A DNA stretch of 64,000 bases from Candidatus Nitronauta litoralis (GTDB lineage Bacteria > Nitrospinota > Nitrospinia > Nitrospinales > Nitrospinaceae): positions 2,232,001 to 2,296,000 of the forward strand of contig CP048685.1 of assembly GCA_015698285.1 (NCBI GenBank). The letters run 5' to 3'. Shown here piece by piece: positions 52,119 to 61,496 of this stretch (its first letter is position 1; each line of letters starts with the position of its first letter). The position numbers and the translations under genes were made by a program. The notes under the pieces are model-generated. The model worked only from the letters and a program-made list of their open reading frames with translations, did no database searches and had not been told where the DNA came from.

Positions 52119-54524
52119 ATGACAATGAAATCAAATTCCAGATCACAAAAAAAAGAAGTCTCCTGGAGTAAATCCTCTGAAACCCGGTTTCTTGTTCGTG
52201 CCTGTACAGGTTCTTCAGAAGGGCAGTCCAGGTCAATGGACTCACGTCTGATGGGAGCCTTGACCCCGCGCCGGGTTCGCTCGTGGTACAGGCAGGCCAA
52301 ACAGGGTAACCCGGTGGCACAGTTCAACCTGGGTGTGATGCGCACCACAGGATATGGCGAGGGTACTGATTACCGGGAAGCTTTTCGCTGGTTCAGGAAG
52401 TCTGCAGCCCAGGATTACGCCCCGGCACAAACTTATCTTGGAATTTTATATGAGCAGGGGTTTGGCGTTTCCCGCGATCAGGAAAAAGCATTGCACTGGT
52501 ATCGGAGGGCTGCCCAGAAAAACCACCTTGAAGCGCGATTCAACCTGGCGCTCATGTATTTGAATAAAGGATGCGGAAATTTAAGCCAGCGCAATATTTT
52601 TGAATTGTTTCAGGAGTTAGCGGAAGAAGGATTGGCTGATGCTCAAAACCAGCTGGGTCTTTTATATGAAACTGGGCAGGGAACTGAAATAAATATGGAG
52701 CAAGCCGCTCACTGGTATGGGGAGGCTGCAGAGCAACAACATGCTGAGGGGCTGTACAATCTTGCAGAACTATATGAAACCGGCAGCGGTGTGACCCGGA
52801 ATGCGGAAGAAGCGGCACGGTTGTACCATCTTTCCTGTGAAGCGGGTTGCGAGTTGGCCGAATTCAAACTGGGCACACTTTATTATTCCGGAGAAGGAGT
52901 CGCGCAGGATCCCCAAAAGGCGCTTTACTGGATGTGTGAAGCTGTGAGTCAGGAAGATTCAAGAGCGCGCGAATTCCTGGAGTTCATTGACCTTGCACAA
53001 TCTCCTAAACCGGAAGATTTGTTCGCACGGGGTCAGGCGATGTTTGACCAGCAGGAATTCAGCCAGGCCGTCTTGTGGTGGAGAAGGGCAGCGATGCTGG
53101 GTCATCCTGAAGCTCAATTGCAACTGGGACGCTTGTTGGAACAGGGAATAGGGACTTCACTTGATCTGGAAGAAGCTGTCCACTGGTTTGAGGAGGCATC
53201 TCGCCAGGGAATAAATGATGCTGATTTTCACCTGGGTGTTTTGACATTCCTGGGTGTGGGGATTCCCCAGAATTTTGAAGGGGCAAGAGACCATCTGGAA
53301 CGTGCTGTCAATTGCGGTTATTCGCATGCGGGAGTTCTGTTGGGCATCATCCAGGAAAATGGTCTTGCAGGTCCGGTGTCTCTTGAAAATGCTTTTTCAC
53401 GATACCGTTTTGCCGCAGAAGCTGGAGATCCCTTTGGGCAATATCATCTTGGCCGGGCACTTTACCATGGTATCGGGACCACACCGGATTTTGGTGCAGC
53501 CCGTTACTGGTATGAACAAGCGGCCGAGCAAAATAACTCTTTGGGACAATACAATCTGGGCCGGATGCTTAAAAATGGGCAAGGTGGAAGTGGAGATAAT
53601 GGAAAAGCCATCGCGCTGTTCCACGAAGCGGCAGAGCAAGGCCATGACTACGGGCAATTTCAGCTCGGAGAAATTTATCGTATAGGAAAAGGTTCGACCC
53701 GGGACAGGGTTCAGGGATTTTTCTGGATGAAAAGGGCCGCACTGCAAGGGAACCCGCATGCTCAATGCATGTTGGGTGAAATGTATCTTGAGGGGGATGG
53801 TTGTCATCCCAATGCCCGCGAGGCTGCCCGCTGGCTCCGGAAGGCCGCAGTGCAGGGAATGAAGAGAGCGCAAAGCCGTTTAGGCACACTCCTTTTTTCC
53901 GGACGGGGTATGGATAAAGATTTTGATGAGGCGGCCTACTGGTTTCGCCGGGGAACCGGGAGCGAAACAAATAGTAGTGAAAACTTTTCGGGCAACGGTC
54001 TCAATGTGGATGTCGAATGGCTGGCAAAAGTGGCTGCCAATGGGTCGCGAAAAGCTCAGACCCAACTTGGTCTCAGATATGAAAAAAATGGTGTGAAGGG
54101 TGAAGCTCATTATTCCAGAGCCATGGAGTGGTATCGTCGGGCATCTGAAGCTGGATGCGATGAAGCGATGTATCGGTTGGGTCGACTTTATTATCTGGGG
54201 CTTGGTTCCAGAAAAGATACAAATACAGCGTTCCAACTATTTTCACAAGCGGCTGAGCGTGGTCTTGCCGATGCCCAATTTTCTCTGGCCCGGTTATATC
54301 TTGAAGGGGCGGGAACTGAGGCTGACCCACGACAAGCATTCACCTGGTTCCAGCAGGCAGCCGAACAGGGGCACCCGGAAGCCCAACACCGATTGGGATT
54401 CCTCTACCGCACAGGCAGGGGGATTGCTCCGAATCCCAAGCTGTCACAACGATGGTTTTACCGTGCCGCTGATCGTGGCTTCCTACCCGCCTGGGCCAGT
54501 CTAAACCAGACTATTTTCACCTGA
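52119..54524 (+). CDS. Sel1-like repeat protein
   Basis: An 801-residue protein composed of about 18-20 Sel1-like repeats of 36 residues, of the form A-x2-x2-L-G-x-(L/M)-Y-x-x-G-x-G...D-x-x-x-A-x2-W-(Y/F). Clear ones start AQFNLGVMRTTGYGEG, AQTYLGILYEQGFGV and AQNQLGLLYETGQGTE. No signal peptide, so cytosolic. Such solenoids are scaffolds for protein complexes. It starts directly at the stop of the J-domain gene, so the two probably form a client-recognition and chaperone-recruitment pair. The first ATG is used; another is two codons later. Confidence 0.87.
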   Translation: MTMKSNSRSQKKEVSWSKSSETRFLVRACTGSSEGQSRSMDSRLMGALTPRRVRSWYRQAKQGNPVAQFNLGVMRTTGYGEGTDYREAFRWFRKSAAQDYAPAQTYLGILYEQGFGVSRDQEKALHWYRRAAQKNHLEARFNLALMYLNKGCGNLSQRNIFELFQELAEEGLADAQNQLGLLYETGQGTEINMEQAAHWYGEAAEQQHAEGLYNLAELYETGSGVTRNAEEAARLYHLSCEAGCELAEFKLGTLYYSGEGVAQDPQKALYWMCEAVSQEDSRAREFLEFIDLAQSPKPEDLFARGQAMFDQQEFSQAVLWWRRAAMLGHPEAQLQLGRLLEQGIGTSLDLEEAVHWFEEASRQGINDADFHLGVLTFLGVGIPQNFEGARDHLERAVNCGYSHAGVLLGIIQENGLAGPVSLENAFSRYRFAAEAGDPFGQYHLGRALYHGIGTTPDFGAARYWYEQAAEQNNSLGQYNLGRMLKNGQGGSGDNGKAIALFHEAAEQGHDYGQFQLGEIYRIGKGSTRDRVQGFFWMKRAALQGNPHAQCMLGEMYLEGDGCHPNAREAARWLRKAAVQGMKRAQSRLGTLLFSGRGMDKDFDEAAYWFRRGTGSETNSSENFSGNGLNVDVEWLAKVAANGSRKAQTQLGLRYEKNGVKGEAHYSRAMEWYRRASEAGCDEAMYRLGRLYYLGLGSRKDTNTAFQLFSQAAERGLADAQFSLARLYLEGAGTEADPRQAFTWFQQAAEQGHPEAQHRLGFLYRTGRGIAPNPKLSQRWFYRAADRGFLPAWASLNQTIFT

Positions 54525-54648
54525 ATTTTCTTTTTTCCCAATAATAATTTCAATGTTTGTAAGGAGTTAGTCAGGGGTCCGACTTAATACTGGTTTGTTG
54601 TATGTATTTATCTATATAATTAGATGTTTGCTTCATTTTTGAGGACTC

Positions 54649-55563
54649 ATGCCAAAACAGCCTGCTCATTTCCTGTTTTCAAACACTTTCCCTGGCGCAC
54701 TCACGGGGGTTATCGCCCTTTCTTTCTTATTCCTGGTGACTTCATCTTTTGCCGGAACTCTGATTCGATCTGGTGGTTCAACCACGGTTCTGCCTGTCGT
54801 TTCCAAGGCGGCAGCCCGCTATAACGGGTTAAATCCTGAAGTTCAGGTTACAGTCAGTGGCGGTGGTTCGGGGGTGGGTATTCAAGGGGCAGGGAGTGGC
54901 CTGTTGGATATCGGACTGGCGTCGCGTGAAATGACTCCTGAAGAAGTTAAGAAATTTAAACAACAGGGCCTTAAAGTGCATGTGATCGGACGCGATGCAG
55001 TGGCATGCGTTGTATCCTCCGAGATTTATAAAGCAGGTGTAACGGCATTGACTCGTGAACAGATCCGGGCGATCTATGAAGGACGCATCCGCAACTGGCA
55101 GGATGTAGGAGGGCCGGACAGCCGTATTGTGGTTATCGATAAGGAGCGACATCGCGGGACGCGGCATGTCTTCATGAATTATATTTTTGGCAACCCTAAA
55201 GCACGTGCCCGGGGAGTCCGGCTGGTTACCGGCTCCAATAACGAAGAGCAGGCGAAAATCGCGCAAAGCAACGCCGCTATTGGAATGTTGTCTTTTGCCT
55301 GGATGAACGAAGAGGTTCGTGGACTTGATCTGATTGAAGGGGACCGAATCATCCAGCCTACTCAGGACAATGTGGAAAATGGGACCTATCCCATTGTCCG
55401 CAACCTGAATATGTTACTTTCTGAAAAAGCTAACCTTGAATCCCGAAAGTTTCTGGAATTTGTTTTGAGCGAGAGCGGCCAGTCGATAGTGGCTGATCTC
55501 CACTATATTCCTGCCCGTAAAACCGAAGGTTCCCATCTGGCGGGAAAAGTCCCCGGTTTGTAA
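54649..55563 (+). CDS. pstS: Phosphate ABC transporter substrate-binding protein
   Basis: A 304-residue periplasmic phosphate-binding protein. The signal peptide ends at SSFAG. The phosphate-site loops are RSGGSTTVLPV and SGGGSGVGIQGAGSG, and HRGTRHVFMNYI holds further ligand residues. It is followed 10 bp later by pstC. GAGGACTC lies before the ATG. No clear Pho box is visible upstream. Confidence 0.93.
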   Translation: MPKQPAHFLFSNTFPGALTGVIALSFLFLVTSSFAGTLIRSGGSTTVLPVVSKAAARYNGLNPEVQVTVSGGGSGVGIQGAGSGLLDIGLASREMTPEEVKKFKQQGLKVHVIGRDAVACVVSSEIYKAGVTALTREQIRAIYEGRIRNWQDVGGPDSRIVVIDKERHRGTRHVFMNYIFGNPKARARGVRLVTGSNNEEQAKIAQSNAAIGMLSFAWMNEEVRGLDLIEGDRIIQPTQDNVENGTYPIVRNLNMLLSEKANLESRKFLEFVLSESGQSIVADLHYIPARKTEGSHLAGKVPGL

Positions 55564-55573
55564 TTTACTCATC

Positions 55574-56455
55574 ATGCAATTTTTGGTCGATCCGGAAGTC
55601 AATTGGAAACACCCCGTCGTTTGGGTGACCGGATTGGCAGCCACGCTGGCTTCGGGTTCTGTAATCCTCCTGTTTCTTTTTCTGGTCGTTCAAGGTTTCC
55701 CTGTGTTCGCTGAATTCGGTTTTGGATTTTTTTCCGGTGGAGATTGGTTGCCCGGTGAGAGTTACAGTGTATTGCCACTGGTTTACGGATCTCTCATTGT
55801 TACAGCCCTGGCGCTGGTATGGGTGATGCCTCCTGCTTTGGGTTGTGCTCTTTACTCCTCTGAGTATCTTCCTCCCAGTTGGCGCCGTGTGGTCAAGGCT
55901 ATGATGGAACTTCTTTCCGGGGTTCCAGGCATTTTGTTTGGGCTTCTGGGCGTTTCATTTTTGGCCGTCTGGGTCAAAGATATTTTTGGACTGATTGATG
56001 GCAATACATTGTTAACGGCTTCTTTCCTTTTAGCGGCGATGATTCTGCCAACGATCATGACCCTGGCCGAAGATGCCTTACGTGCTGTTCCTTCTGAATA
56101 TCGCGAAACCGCGCGGGCTCTTGGTCTGACTTCCTCGGAAATTACTTTTGGCGTGGTGTTGCCTCAAGCCCTGCCCGGTGTGGCAGGGGCTGTATTGTTA
56201 GGACTCGGCCGGGCTATGGGAGAGACGGTGGCCGTTATGCTTGTTATAGGGGGGCTGGACTTAATCCCAGAACCCTGGTTTGACATCACCCAACCGGGTC
56301 AGAGTATTCCCTCCAAACTTGGTCGTGAAGCCGCTGAAGCGTTGGGTTCAGGCATGCACTGGAATGCTCTGATTGCTTCCGGCTTGGTATTGTTTTTAAT
56401 GGTAATTGTGATCAGCCTGATAGGGACACGATTGCTAAAAAGGAAAACAGCATGA
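55574..56455 (+). CDS. pstC: Phosphate ABC transporter permease PstC
   Basis: A 293-residue inner-membrane permease with about six transmembrane helices. The EAA-loop region is ALRAVPSEYRETARALGLTSSEITFGVVLPQALPG, the contact site for the ATPase. It sits between pstS and pstA and overlaps pstA by 4 bases (ATGA). The substrate is phosphate by operon context and family. Confidence 0.93.
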   Translation: MQFLVDPEVNWKHPVVWVTGLAATLASGSVILLFLFLVVQGFPVFAEFGFGFFSGGDWLPGESYSVLPLVYGSLIVTALALVWVMPPALGCALYSSEYLPPSWRRVVKAMMELLSGVPGILFGLLGVSFLAVWVKDIFGLIDGNTLLTASFLLAAMILPTIMTLAEDALRAVPSEYRETARALGLTSSEITFGVVLPQALPGVAGAVLLGLGRAMGETVAVMLVIGGLDLIPEPWFDITQPGQSIPSKLGREAAEALGSGMHWNALIASGLVLFLMVIVISLIGTRLLKRKTA

Positions 56456-57297
56456 ATCGGCAAACGAAAGATAAATTTGTTCGCTGGTTTCTTGGAGTTT
56501 GTGCCGGTGTGGGCTGCAGTCTGTTGGTTTTGGTTCTTGCGGCGGTATTGTGGCGTGGTCATTCCGCTCTCAGTATTGAATTTTTATTTTCGAAACCGGG
56601 TGAGTTTGGAGAAGGTGGTATTTTCTATCAGGTATTGGGAACGCTTTTGCTGATGGCAGGTGCGGGCATTTTGAGTTTTCCCATCGCATTGGGGGCTGCC
56701 TTGTTCCAGACTGAAATCCTGAGACCGGGCAAAGTTTCTGAATTATTCCAGTTGTTGATGTATTCACTGAATGCAGTGCCTACGGTTTTATTTGGTTTAA
56801 TCGGATTCATGGTATTCGGTGTCTGGTTGAACACCGGCGTCTCATGGGTTACAGGTGTTTTGATTCTGGCAGTGATGATTTTGCCCACAATACAAACGGC
56901 AATGCGCCAATCTATTGAGGCAATTCCTGAGCATTACCAGGAGGCAGCAAGGGCTCTGGGTTTATCGACCTGGCAGCGGATAATGGCCGTGGTTTTTCCA
57001 CAAAGCGCATATGGTCTTGTTACCGGGGTTTTGCTTGGGTTGGCTCGGGCAACGGGTGAAACGGCTGCCATCATGTTCACGGCAACGGTCTTTTCCGGGA
57101 TCCTGATTCCTGAATCCTTTAACGACCCGGTGCTCACACTGCAAACCCATATCCTTACCCTGGCACAGGAAGCGGTTGACCCAAACACACTGGCCAATGC
57201 ATGGGGTGCAGGGTTTGCGCTGATTTGTATCGTGTTTTTTCTGATCGGATTGTCTCTAATATTGCGTTCGCGATATGTTGTGGAGGCCGACTCATGA
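56452..57297 (+). CDS. pstA: Phosphate ABC transporter permease PstA
   Basis: A 281-residue inner-membrane permease with about six helices. The EAA loop is QSIEAIPEHYQEAARALGLSTWQRIMAVVFPQ. It pairs with PstC to form the channel. The start overlaps pstC (ATGA) and the stop overlaps pstB (ATGA), so the order of translation is tightly linked. Confidence 0.93.
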   Translation: MNRQTKDKFVRWFLGVCAGVGCSLLVLVLAAVLWRGHSALSIEFLFSKPGEFGEGGIFYQVLGTLLLMAGAGILSFPIALGAALFQTEILRPGKVSELFQLLMYSLNAVPTVLFGLIGFMVFGVWLNTGVSWVTGVLILAVMILPTIQTAMRQSIEAIPEHYQEAARALGLSTWQRIMAVVFPQSAYGLVTGVLLGLARATGETAAIMFTATVFSGILIPESFNDPVLTLQTHILTLAQEAVDPNTLANAWGAGFALICIVFFLIGLSLILRSRYVVEADS

Positions 57298-58010
57298 TTT
57301 CCGGTTCCTCTCAAATAAGTGTGAATTCCCTCTGTGTTCGATTTGGAAACAACCTGGTACTCGAGGATATAAAACTGAATCTTCCTGCCAACAGTATCAC
57401 CACTTTTCTCGGACCTTCCGGGGCAGGCAAATCGACTTTGCTTAGAACGTTGTGTCGAATGAACGACAGGTTGTCAGGATTTTCTCAAACGGGATCGGTT
57501 GAAATTTTTGGTGAGAATATTTATGGTGAAAACACTGACCTTTGCGAACTTCGTCGACGGGTAGGGTTGTTATTCCAGAAACCCTGTGTGTTTCCGAAGA
57601 ACATCTATCAAAATGTGATTTTCGGATTAAATTATCATCGGCCGAAGGACCGGATCCTGTTTCCAGACCTTGTAGAGCAGGCGCTCGTTCAAGCTGGATT
57701 GTGGCAGGAAGTCAAAGACAGGCTGGAGGCACCTGCCCAGGCTTTATCTCAGGGACAACAGCAACGGCTGTCACTGGCGCGAACCCTGGCCCTTGATCCG
57801 GATGTTTTGCTGTTAGATGAACCCACAGCTTCACTTGATCAGAAATCCGCAGCCGTTATTGAAGAAATGGCCTTGTCGCTAAAATCATCCCGCACGCTGG
57901 TATGGGTGACTCACGATCCGTTACAGGCCCAGCGGATTAGTGACACTCAAATAATATTGGATCAGGGAAAGGTTTTGCCTGAGGACCATCGGATTAGAAA
58001 AATTTCATGA
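57294..58010 (+). CDS. pstB: Phosphate ABC transporter ATP-binding protein
   Basis: A 238-residue ATPase. Walker A is GPSGAGKST, the Q-loop lies in LLFQKPCVFPKNI, the ABC signature is LSQGQQQRLSLART, Walker B is VLLLDEPTASLD, and the H-loop is VTHDP. The start is the ATG at 57294, overlapping pstA by 4 bases, with GGAGG upstream; the frame extends upstream but without support. No phoU or phoR/phoB follows, which is unusual for a complete pst operon. Confidence 0.94.
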   Translation: MISGSSQISVNSLCVRFGNNLVLEDIKLNLPANSITTFLGPSGAGKSTLLRTLCRMNDRLSGFSQTGSVEIFGENIYGENTDLCELRRRVGLLFQKPCVFPKNIYQNVIFGLNYHRPKDRILFPDLVEQALVQAGLWQEVKDRLEAPAQALSQGQQQRLSLARTLALDPDVLLLDEPTASLDQKSAAVIEEMALSLKSSRTLVWVTHDPLQAQRISDTQIILDQGKVLPEDHRIRKIS

Positions 58011-58104
58011 GAATCAGGCTCTTCTGCTTTTTGTTATATTCCCGGCTGCTTTTATTGTCTTGATTGAAATACTATAATAGCAGTTCAACCATTTGAAACT
58101 CATT

Positions 58105-58125
58105 ATGAAACCCACCATCATTTAA
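58105..58125 (+). promoter_or_regulatory. Six-codon leader frame duplicating the TPR gene's start
   Basis: ATG AAA CCC ACC ATC ATT TAA (58105-58125) encodes MKPTII. It repeats the start of the real gene (ATGAAACCCACTATAGC at 58134) with an offset of 29 bases; the sequence ATTATGAAACCCAC is shared. It may be a translated leader that affects initiation, or simply a small tandem duplication. Confidence 0.4.
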
Positions 58126-58133
58126 TACCGATT

Positions 58134-59702
58134 ATGAAACCCACTATAGCTCAAAAAGCAAGAACCGTATTTGCGGGTCCGGAGGATACCTGGACAGCGC
58201 TCGGCGACCAGTTGCGGCAGAAATATCCTGAACTCGTTGAACAAGTGGCGAAACAGAAATCTGACCAGGTGGTAGGTCGACTGGTTGATCAGGTGTGCGA
58301 TCTGTTCCCTTATAACTGGGAGGACCGCAACGCGTTTTATGAAGGTATGATTTTAATGATCCGGGGGCATAATGTGACAGCCTTGGGAGTGTTTACGGAA
58401 ATTTGCGAGCAGGATCCCAAAGCATACGCCGCACAGTATTTTCTGGGTTACGTGTGTGGAAGCATGGGGAAATATAAGCAGGAAGTGGAATGTTATCGAA
58501 AGGCTTTACGCCTGCGTCCTGATATCTGTCAGTTTTATTTTGATCTCGCCTGCTCTTATGAAGCCCTCAATAACTTGCCCAAAGCCTATGAGGCGATGAA
58601 GCGTGCGGTAAATCTGGAGCCCGATTTTGATGTACTGGATCACTGGTTGACATTTGCATCGGATAACCTGGGTCGGTTTCTGGACATCTATGGCAACGAA
58701 GAAAAAGCGCTGGCTGAAAAAGCCCGGTGTGTTTCCATGGGTTATTACCTGGTGGGTAATGCCTTGCTGGAGGTCGGATTGAATGCTTCGGCACGGCAGG
58801 CGTTTAAAAATGCTGTGCGGATTGAACCTGAATTTTCTTCTGCTTATTTTCAGCTCGGAGTCCTCCATCTCAAAAAATTACGAAACAAAAAACGCGCGTC
58901 CCAATATCTTGGAAAAGCCGAGACCCTGTTTAAGAAAAAAGGTGACGTAAAAAGAGCCCGTTTTACTCAACAGCTGTTAAAGGGCAACGAATCAAATGAA
59001 ATTGATGAGTCGTCGGCGGATGCCTGGCTTCAGGAGGGGCTGCGTCTTCACAAGCAGGGGCGCTATCAGGCTGCAGTGGATGTTTACAAGATGGCGATCA
59101 AATTTCGCCCTGATTTCCTGGACGCTTATTACAACATGGGGATCGCCTATGGTAGCCTGGAAGATCAGGGACTTGACACACTGGACAATGCAATAGGTGC
59201 ATTTAAGCATTCTATACGGTTGGGCCCGGAGTTCATCCACGCCTACATTGCCCTGGGAGCGGCCTATCTCAGAAAAGGGCAAGCGGGAGAGGCAGTCGAC
59301 CTTTTGGAAAAAGCAACAGAGTTTGCCCCTGAAAACCCTAATCTGTTTTTTTATCTGGGAAACGCTTATCGATCCACTCAACGTTATGATGATGCGGTAC
59401 GGGTGCTCGAACATTCGGCGCGACTGGCTCCAGACTCTGTCCATGCCCGGTTCACCCTTGGTTTGGTGCTGATGGATTCCCGGCTGTATGAAAAGGCTGC
59501 GACCGCACTTAAGGAAACCCTGAGGATTAAGCCGGATCTGGCGGATGCTTACCTTTTACTAGGGCAGTTAAACGCAACTCATTTGAAAAATCCCGAACAG
59601 GCCCGGTTGTTTTTGGAAAAAGGCGAAAAGCTCTGTGTCAAACTAAAAGACTTTCAAAAAGCAGACAAGATTCGGGAAATTCTTTCTCAGCTTGACAACT
59701 GA
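58134..59702 (+). CDS. Large TPR protein
   Basis: A 522-residue soluble protein. TPR units form two groups, about residues 85-250 (ALGVFTEICEQDPKAYAAQYFLGYV, then KQEVECYRKALRLRPD and AYEAMKRAVNLEPDF) and 290-510 (AVDVYKMAIKFRPDFLDAYYNMGIAYGS, then IHAYIALGAAYLRKGQ), giving about ten in all. The region between is charged (KKRASQYLGKAETLFKKKGDVKRAR). No signal peptide. It is followed 16 bp later by another TPR-like gene. Confidence 0.85.
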   Translation: MKPTIAQKARTVFAGPEDTWTALGDQLRQKYPELVEQVAKQKSDQVVGRLVDQVCDLFPYNWEDRNAFYEGMILMIRGHNVTALGVFTEICEQDPKAYAAQYFLGYVCGSMGKYKQEVECYRKALRLRPDICQFYFDLACSYEALNNLPKAYEAMKRAVNLEPDFDVLDHWLTFASDNLGRFLDIYGNEEKALAEKARCVSMGYYLVGNALLEVGLNASARQAFKNAVRIEPEFSSAYFQLGVLHLKKLRNKKRASQYLGKAETLFKKKGDVKRARFTQQLLKGNESNEIDESSADAWLQEGLRLHKQGRYQAAVDVYKMAIKFRPDFLDAYYNMGIAYGSLEDQGLDTLDNAIGAFKHSIRLGPEFIHAYIALGAAYLRKGQAGEAVDLLEKATEFAPENPNLFFYLGNAYRSTQRYDDAVRVLEHSARLAPDSVHARFTLGLVLMDSRLYEKAATALKETLRIKPDLADAYLLLGQLNATHLKNPEQARLFLEKGEKLCVKLKDFQKADKIREILSQLDN

Positions 59703-59718
59703 ATACGGTATACAAACA

Positions 59719-61020
59719 ATGGCTACAAAAAGAGTCAAACCCGTTGCGGGTTTCAAGCGTTTGTTGTTTGTTGTCATTCTTTTATTGAGTCTGGTTTTAT
59801 TGACCGGTATCGGAGGGGTCGTTAAAGACAAGAGGCCGGCACAGGTTTTTTCTGAAAACCTGGATCAACTTGATGCGGATGAGATGATTTCCAGGGCTAT
59901 TGTGGGCACTCTGTATTACGACTTTGACCGATGGTTTCCTCAATTTCGCAAACGTATTTCCACCCTCGAAAACAAAACCCCTGCCATTGCAAACCGACTG
60001 GAGCTGATGAAGTTCCATTTTTACCTTGCCGGTTTGTTGGCGGAACTGTCTCATGTGTTGTCTTTTACCAGCAAGTACAAGATAGATTCTATTCGTGATG
60101 ATTTTGACCGCAACAGCAAGCGAGCGAAAGAACTGGCTGAGGATATTCTGGAAATGCCGGGAATTTCCAAAGATCAGCAGGCGGAGGCCTATTTTTATCT
60201 TGGAGCCTCCGAAGGGTATGTGGGAATTGTTGAATATGGGGCGGGTCATATTTTGTCTGCCTTGATGAATGGATTGAATGCCGATAACCATCTGGAAGAC
60301 GCACTTGATCTGGACCCGCGTTACAACGATGCCTATGTTGGGCTCGGTGTTTATGAATATGGCAATACCAGGATCGGAGGCATCTCCAATTTTTTAATGC
60401 AGGGAGGGAGAGACCTTCGGCTGCAAGGATTGAAGCACATTGAGCATGCTTTAAAAGGACCGATCCTGTCGCGTCCTCTGGCGCTCAAAACCCTCATCTG
60501 GTTTTATATTTCAGAACAGATCAACCCGGACAACGCTTCTGCTGAACAGGGTCAACCTCTGTCCCCTGGGGTTTGCCGCAAGCGTGCATTGGAGTTGCTG
60601 ATGGAATACGAGTCGCGGTATTTCAAAGAAACGGCACCCGACCAGTTTATTGGCAATAAGGGGTTATCCATGATGAAGGCCATACAGTTTGTTCTTGACC
60701 GGAATTATGACAATGCACGGAAACAATTTCAGAAAGTTCTCACCATATCCAGTTACCTGGAAAAAACCAAAGGGTACAATATCAACCCGGCATTGGCTAA
60801 AACCGTGAAAGAGGGGATAAGGTTTTGTGATCTGATGATCGCTTCCGGAAAAAATGCGGGAAATGTAGACTCTGCCGTATGCCCGAAAATCGAAAAACAA
60901 ATCGACTTTATCGAAAATGGCGGCAGTATGGTGGAATATGAATCCTCGAAAATCAGAGGTGAAATCCAGAATGTGTTTCATCAACGCCTGAAAGAAATGC
61001 ACGATCATCGCGACTGTTGA
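59719..61020 (+). CDS. Membrane-anchored TPR-like protein
   Basis: A 433-residue protein with an N-terminal transmembrane segment (LLFVVILLLSLVLLTGIGGVV). The rest is helical, with TPR-like stretches such as AEAYFYLGASEGYVGIVEYGAGHIL and YNDAYVGLGVYEYG, so it is likely a periplasmic or membrane-bound scaffold. The start is set at ATG 59719; a TTG at 59692 would overlap the previous gene by 11 bases. Next to the TPR gene upstream, so probably one operon. No specific function is assigned. Confidence 0.75.
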   Translation: MATKRVKPVAGFKRLLFVVILLLSLVLLTGIGGVVKDKRPAQVFSENLDQLDADEMISRAIVGTLYYDFDRWFPQFRKRISTLENKTPAIANRLELMKFHFYLAGLLAELSHVLSFTSKYKIDSIRDDFDRNSKRAKELAEDILEMPGISKDQQAEAYFYLGASEGYVGIVEYGAGHILSALMNGLNADNHLEDALDLDPRYNDAYVGLGVYEYGNTRIGGISNFLMQGGRDLRLQGLKHIEHALKGPILSRPLALKTLIWFYISEQINPDNASAEQGQPLSPGVCRKRALELLMEYESRYFKETAPDQFIGNKGLSMMKAIQFVLDRNYDNARKQFQKVLTISSYLEKTKGYNINPALAKTVKEGIRFCDLMIASGKNAGNVDSAVCPKIEKQIDFIENGGSMVEYESSKIRGEIQNVFHQRLKEMHDHRDC

Positions 61021-61118
61021 CCCCTTAAATGTATCAACCCCGCCCAAGCTGTTCAATGAAACTTGTAAGGAAAGGACACGGATAGCGACTTCCTATCATG
61101 TTATTGGAGGAAGTTTCA

Positions 61119-61496
61119 ATGCGAGGAACGGTTGTCGATTGTATCTTGTTTGGGACGCTGCTATCCGGGTTGGATTTATCCAGTCACAGTATTCCTCTTG
61201 CTGAAATAAAGTCCTGTGGACCTCCCGGGGATGGTATCCCTGCTTTAACTGATCCTGCATTTGTTTCTGGAAAAACTGCAGAGGAGGAGTTTTCGAATGG
61301 CGCCGACAGGGTGTTGGGTCTTCACTTTAAAGGAAAGGCCAAGGCTTATCCTGTAAAAACCCTGAATTGGGGTGAAGTGGTTGACGATAAACTGACGGGT
61401 AAAAACATGCATATCCATCGCTCCACTATCAGGCGGTGCTATAATTCCGGAAACCTGCGAGTGAAAACTTGCAATACAGGTATAAGCCATGAATAA
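61119..61496 (+). pseudogene. Truncated DUF3179 protein gene
   Basis: The frame encodes the N-terminal part of a DUF3179 protein: CGPPGDGIPALTDPAFVS, then DRVLGLHFKGKAKAYPVKTLNWGEVVDDKLTGKN. Intact members continue with a YCPLCG-type motif and about 200 more residues. Here the frame shifts to unrelated residues after GKNMHI and stops. It therefore looks like a deletion or rearrangement remnant. GGAGG lies upstream of the ATG at 61119, so a short product could still be made. The stop overlaps the TVP38 start by 8 bases. Confidence 0.7.
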
